This document shows positions 63,381 through 64,000 of a stretch of DNA of 64,000 nucleotides, piece by piece; position 1 is the stretch's first letter; each line of letters begins with the position of its first letter. This stretch comes from Pseudobutyrivibrio sp. UBA3626 (lineage in GTDB: Bacteria > Bacillota > Clostridia > Lachnospirales > Lachnospiraceae), in contig DFLF01000017.1 in the NCBI GenBank assembly GCA_002373675.1, forward strand, positions 268,969 to 332,968, read 5' to 3'. The position numbers were made by a program, and so were the translations under genes. The notes beneath the pieces were generated by a model that worked only from the letters and a program-made list of their open reading frames with translations, searched no databases and was not told the origin of the DNA.

Positions 63381-63968
63381 CTAATCTAGTTTCATGCCCT
63401 TCCCTGCACAATAATCTTTAAAACTTTGATTAACTTTATCCTTGTCAGACAATATAACATCCTCTGGTGTGAGACTATCATTAAATGGCCACTCAACATT
63501 AATGTCAGGATCATTCCACATAAGACCGCCCTCATCATTTGGATGATAGAAGTCAGTTACCTTATAACAGAATTCTGCATAATCTGACATTACGAGGAAA
63601 CCATGAGCAAATCCCTTAGGTACAAAGAATTGCTTCTTATTCTCAGCAGATAATACTAATCCATAACATTTACCAAAAGTAGGTGAACCATTTCTAAGAT
63701 CAACTGCAACATCGTATACTTCACCATTAATAACTCTTACAAGCTTGTCCTGAGGATGATTAAGCTGGAAATGAAGTCCACGAAGAACACCTTTCTTTGA
63801 GGCCGACTGATTATCCTGTACGAATTTGTGATCAATACCCTCTGCCGCAAAATCATTATAATTATATGTCTCCATAAAGTAACCACGCTCATCACCAAAT
63901 GCAGTTGGCGTAATTACATGAAGTCCTTCAATTCCATTAACATTATGTTCTACTGTTATTTTACCCAT
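63381..63968 (-). CDS. rfbC: dTDP-4-dehydrorhamnose 3,5-epimerase
   Basis: This is the third step of dTDP-L-rhamnose synthesis. The 195 residues show the RmlC fold: GDERGYFMETYN near 26-37, QSASKKGVLRGLHFQ with the catalytic His (about 66), VYDVAVDLR, and FVPKGFAHGFLV. It points to rhamnose as a building block of the polysaccharide made by the GT2/ABC genes. Other rml genes are expected just beyond the right edge. GAGGGAAA precedes the ATG. Confidence 0.95.
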   Translation of the reverse strand: MGKITVEHNVNGIEGLHVITPTAFGDERGYFMETYNYNDFAAEGIDHKFVQDNQSASKKGVLRGLHFQLNHPQDKLVRVINGEVYDVAVDLRNGSPTFGKCYGLVLSAENKKQFFVPKGFAHGFLVMSDYAEFCYKVTDFYHPNDEGGLMWNDPDINVEWPFNDSLTPEDVILSDKDKVNQSFKDYCAGKGMKLD

Positions 63969-64000
63969 TATTATTTCCCTCGTATTATATAGTAGTAGTT

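Overview
The window is AT-rich chromosomal DNA from a low-GC Gram-positive anaerobe. The best fit is a Lachnospiraceae member (Lachnospira/Butyrivibrio/Eubacterium-like). The evidence is gene content and order: a DUF1846 protein, a tig-clpP-clpX-engB operon, a fused DhaK-DhaL kinase beside glycerol dehydrogenase, a YjfB-like motility protein, and an ACT-hom-apgM operon. Large tandem GT2 glycosyltransferases with an ABC-exported wall polysaccharide point the same way. No rRNA, prophage or CRISPR array is visible, and there is one tRNA (Gln). Nearly all genes are on the minus strand.

Region 1 (1-27 kb) is mostly housekeeping. It holds the end of a DUF1846 gene, a chemotaxis-receptor remnant, carB, and a three-gene ZnuABC/MntABC-type metal importer preceded by a perfect 30-bp inverted repeat. 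Next come engB, clpX, clpP and tig (with an unusual Lys/Thr-rich tail), a DJ-1-like protein and a copper P-type ATPase. The ATPase appears to have lost its nucleotide-binding domain and has a CopZ-like domain fused at its end. Then follow the dihydroxyacetone kinase/glycerol dehydrogenase pair, an NlpC/P60 wall hydrolase with a WalR-like operator, trxB, yjfB, ridA, cvfB, an acyl-ACP thioesterase, tRNA-Gln and the threonine-branch operon ACT-hom-apgM.

Region 2 (27-55 kb) is a cell-surface polysaccharide locus. It contains an acyltransferase, lipid-linked sugar synthases, three giant tandem GT2 enzymes sharing an accessory domain (called 'IRGW' here), and a Wzm/Wzt-type ABC exporter. A methyltransferase-like and a kinase-like/coiled-coil protein, together resembling a split WbdD-type chain terminator, sit next to the exporter. 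A second, minus-strand cassette (about 48.0-54.6 kb) holds a GT2, two polytopic GT-C-like proteins and an FAD oxidoreductase. It lies between the N-terminal and C-terminal remnants of a plus-strand membrane-protein gene, as if it replaced that gene's middle. A decayed group II intron follows.

Region 3 (55.6-59 kb) is a compact three-gene module: a DUF262 protein, a COG4938-like AAA ATPase, and a 293-aa protein whose C-terminus resembles RelE/HigB (Gp49-like) toxins. It looks like an undescribed defence or conflict system and is one of the two strongest candidates for novelty here.

Region 4 (59-64 kb, together with 31-35 kb) holds four secreted proteins: an SGNH esterase, a transglutaminase-like protein, an amidase and a glucosaminidase. 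All end in the same tandem ~40-residue repeats and in the terminal motif EGR(V/I)AV. They flank the polysaccharide genes and rfbC (dTDP-rhamnose pathway). This suggests a repeat module that retains enzymes on the cell's own wall polysaccharide, analogous to choline-binding repeats. It is the other strong novelty candidate.

All calls are made by reading translated sequence and motifs by eye. No homology search was run.
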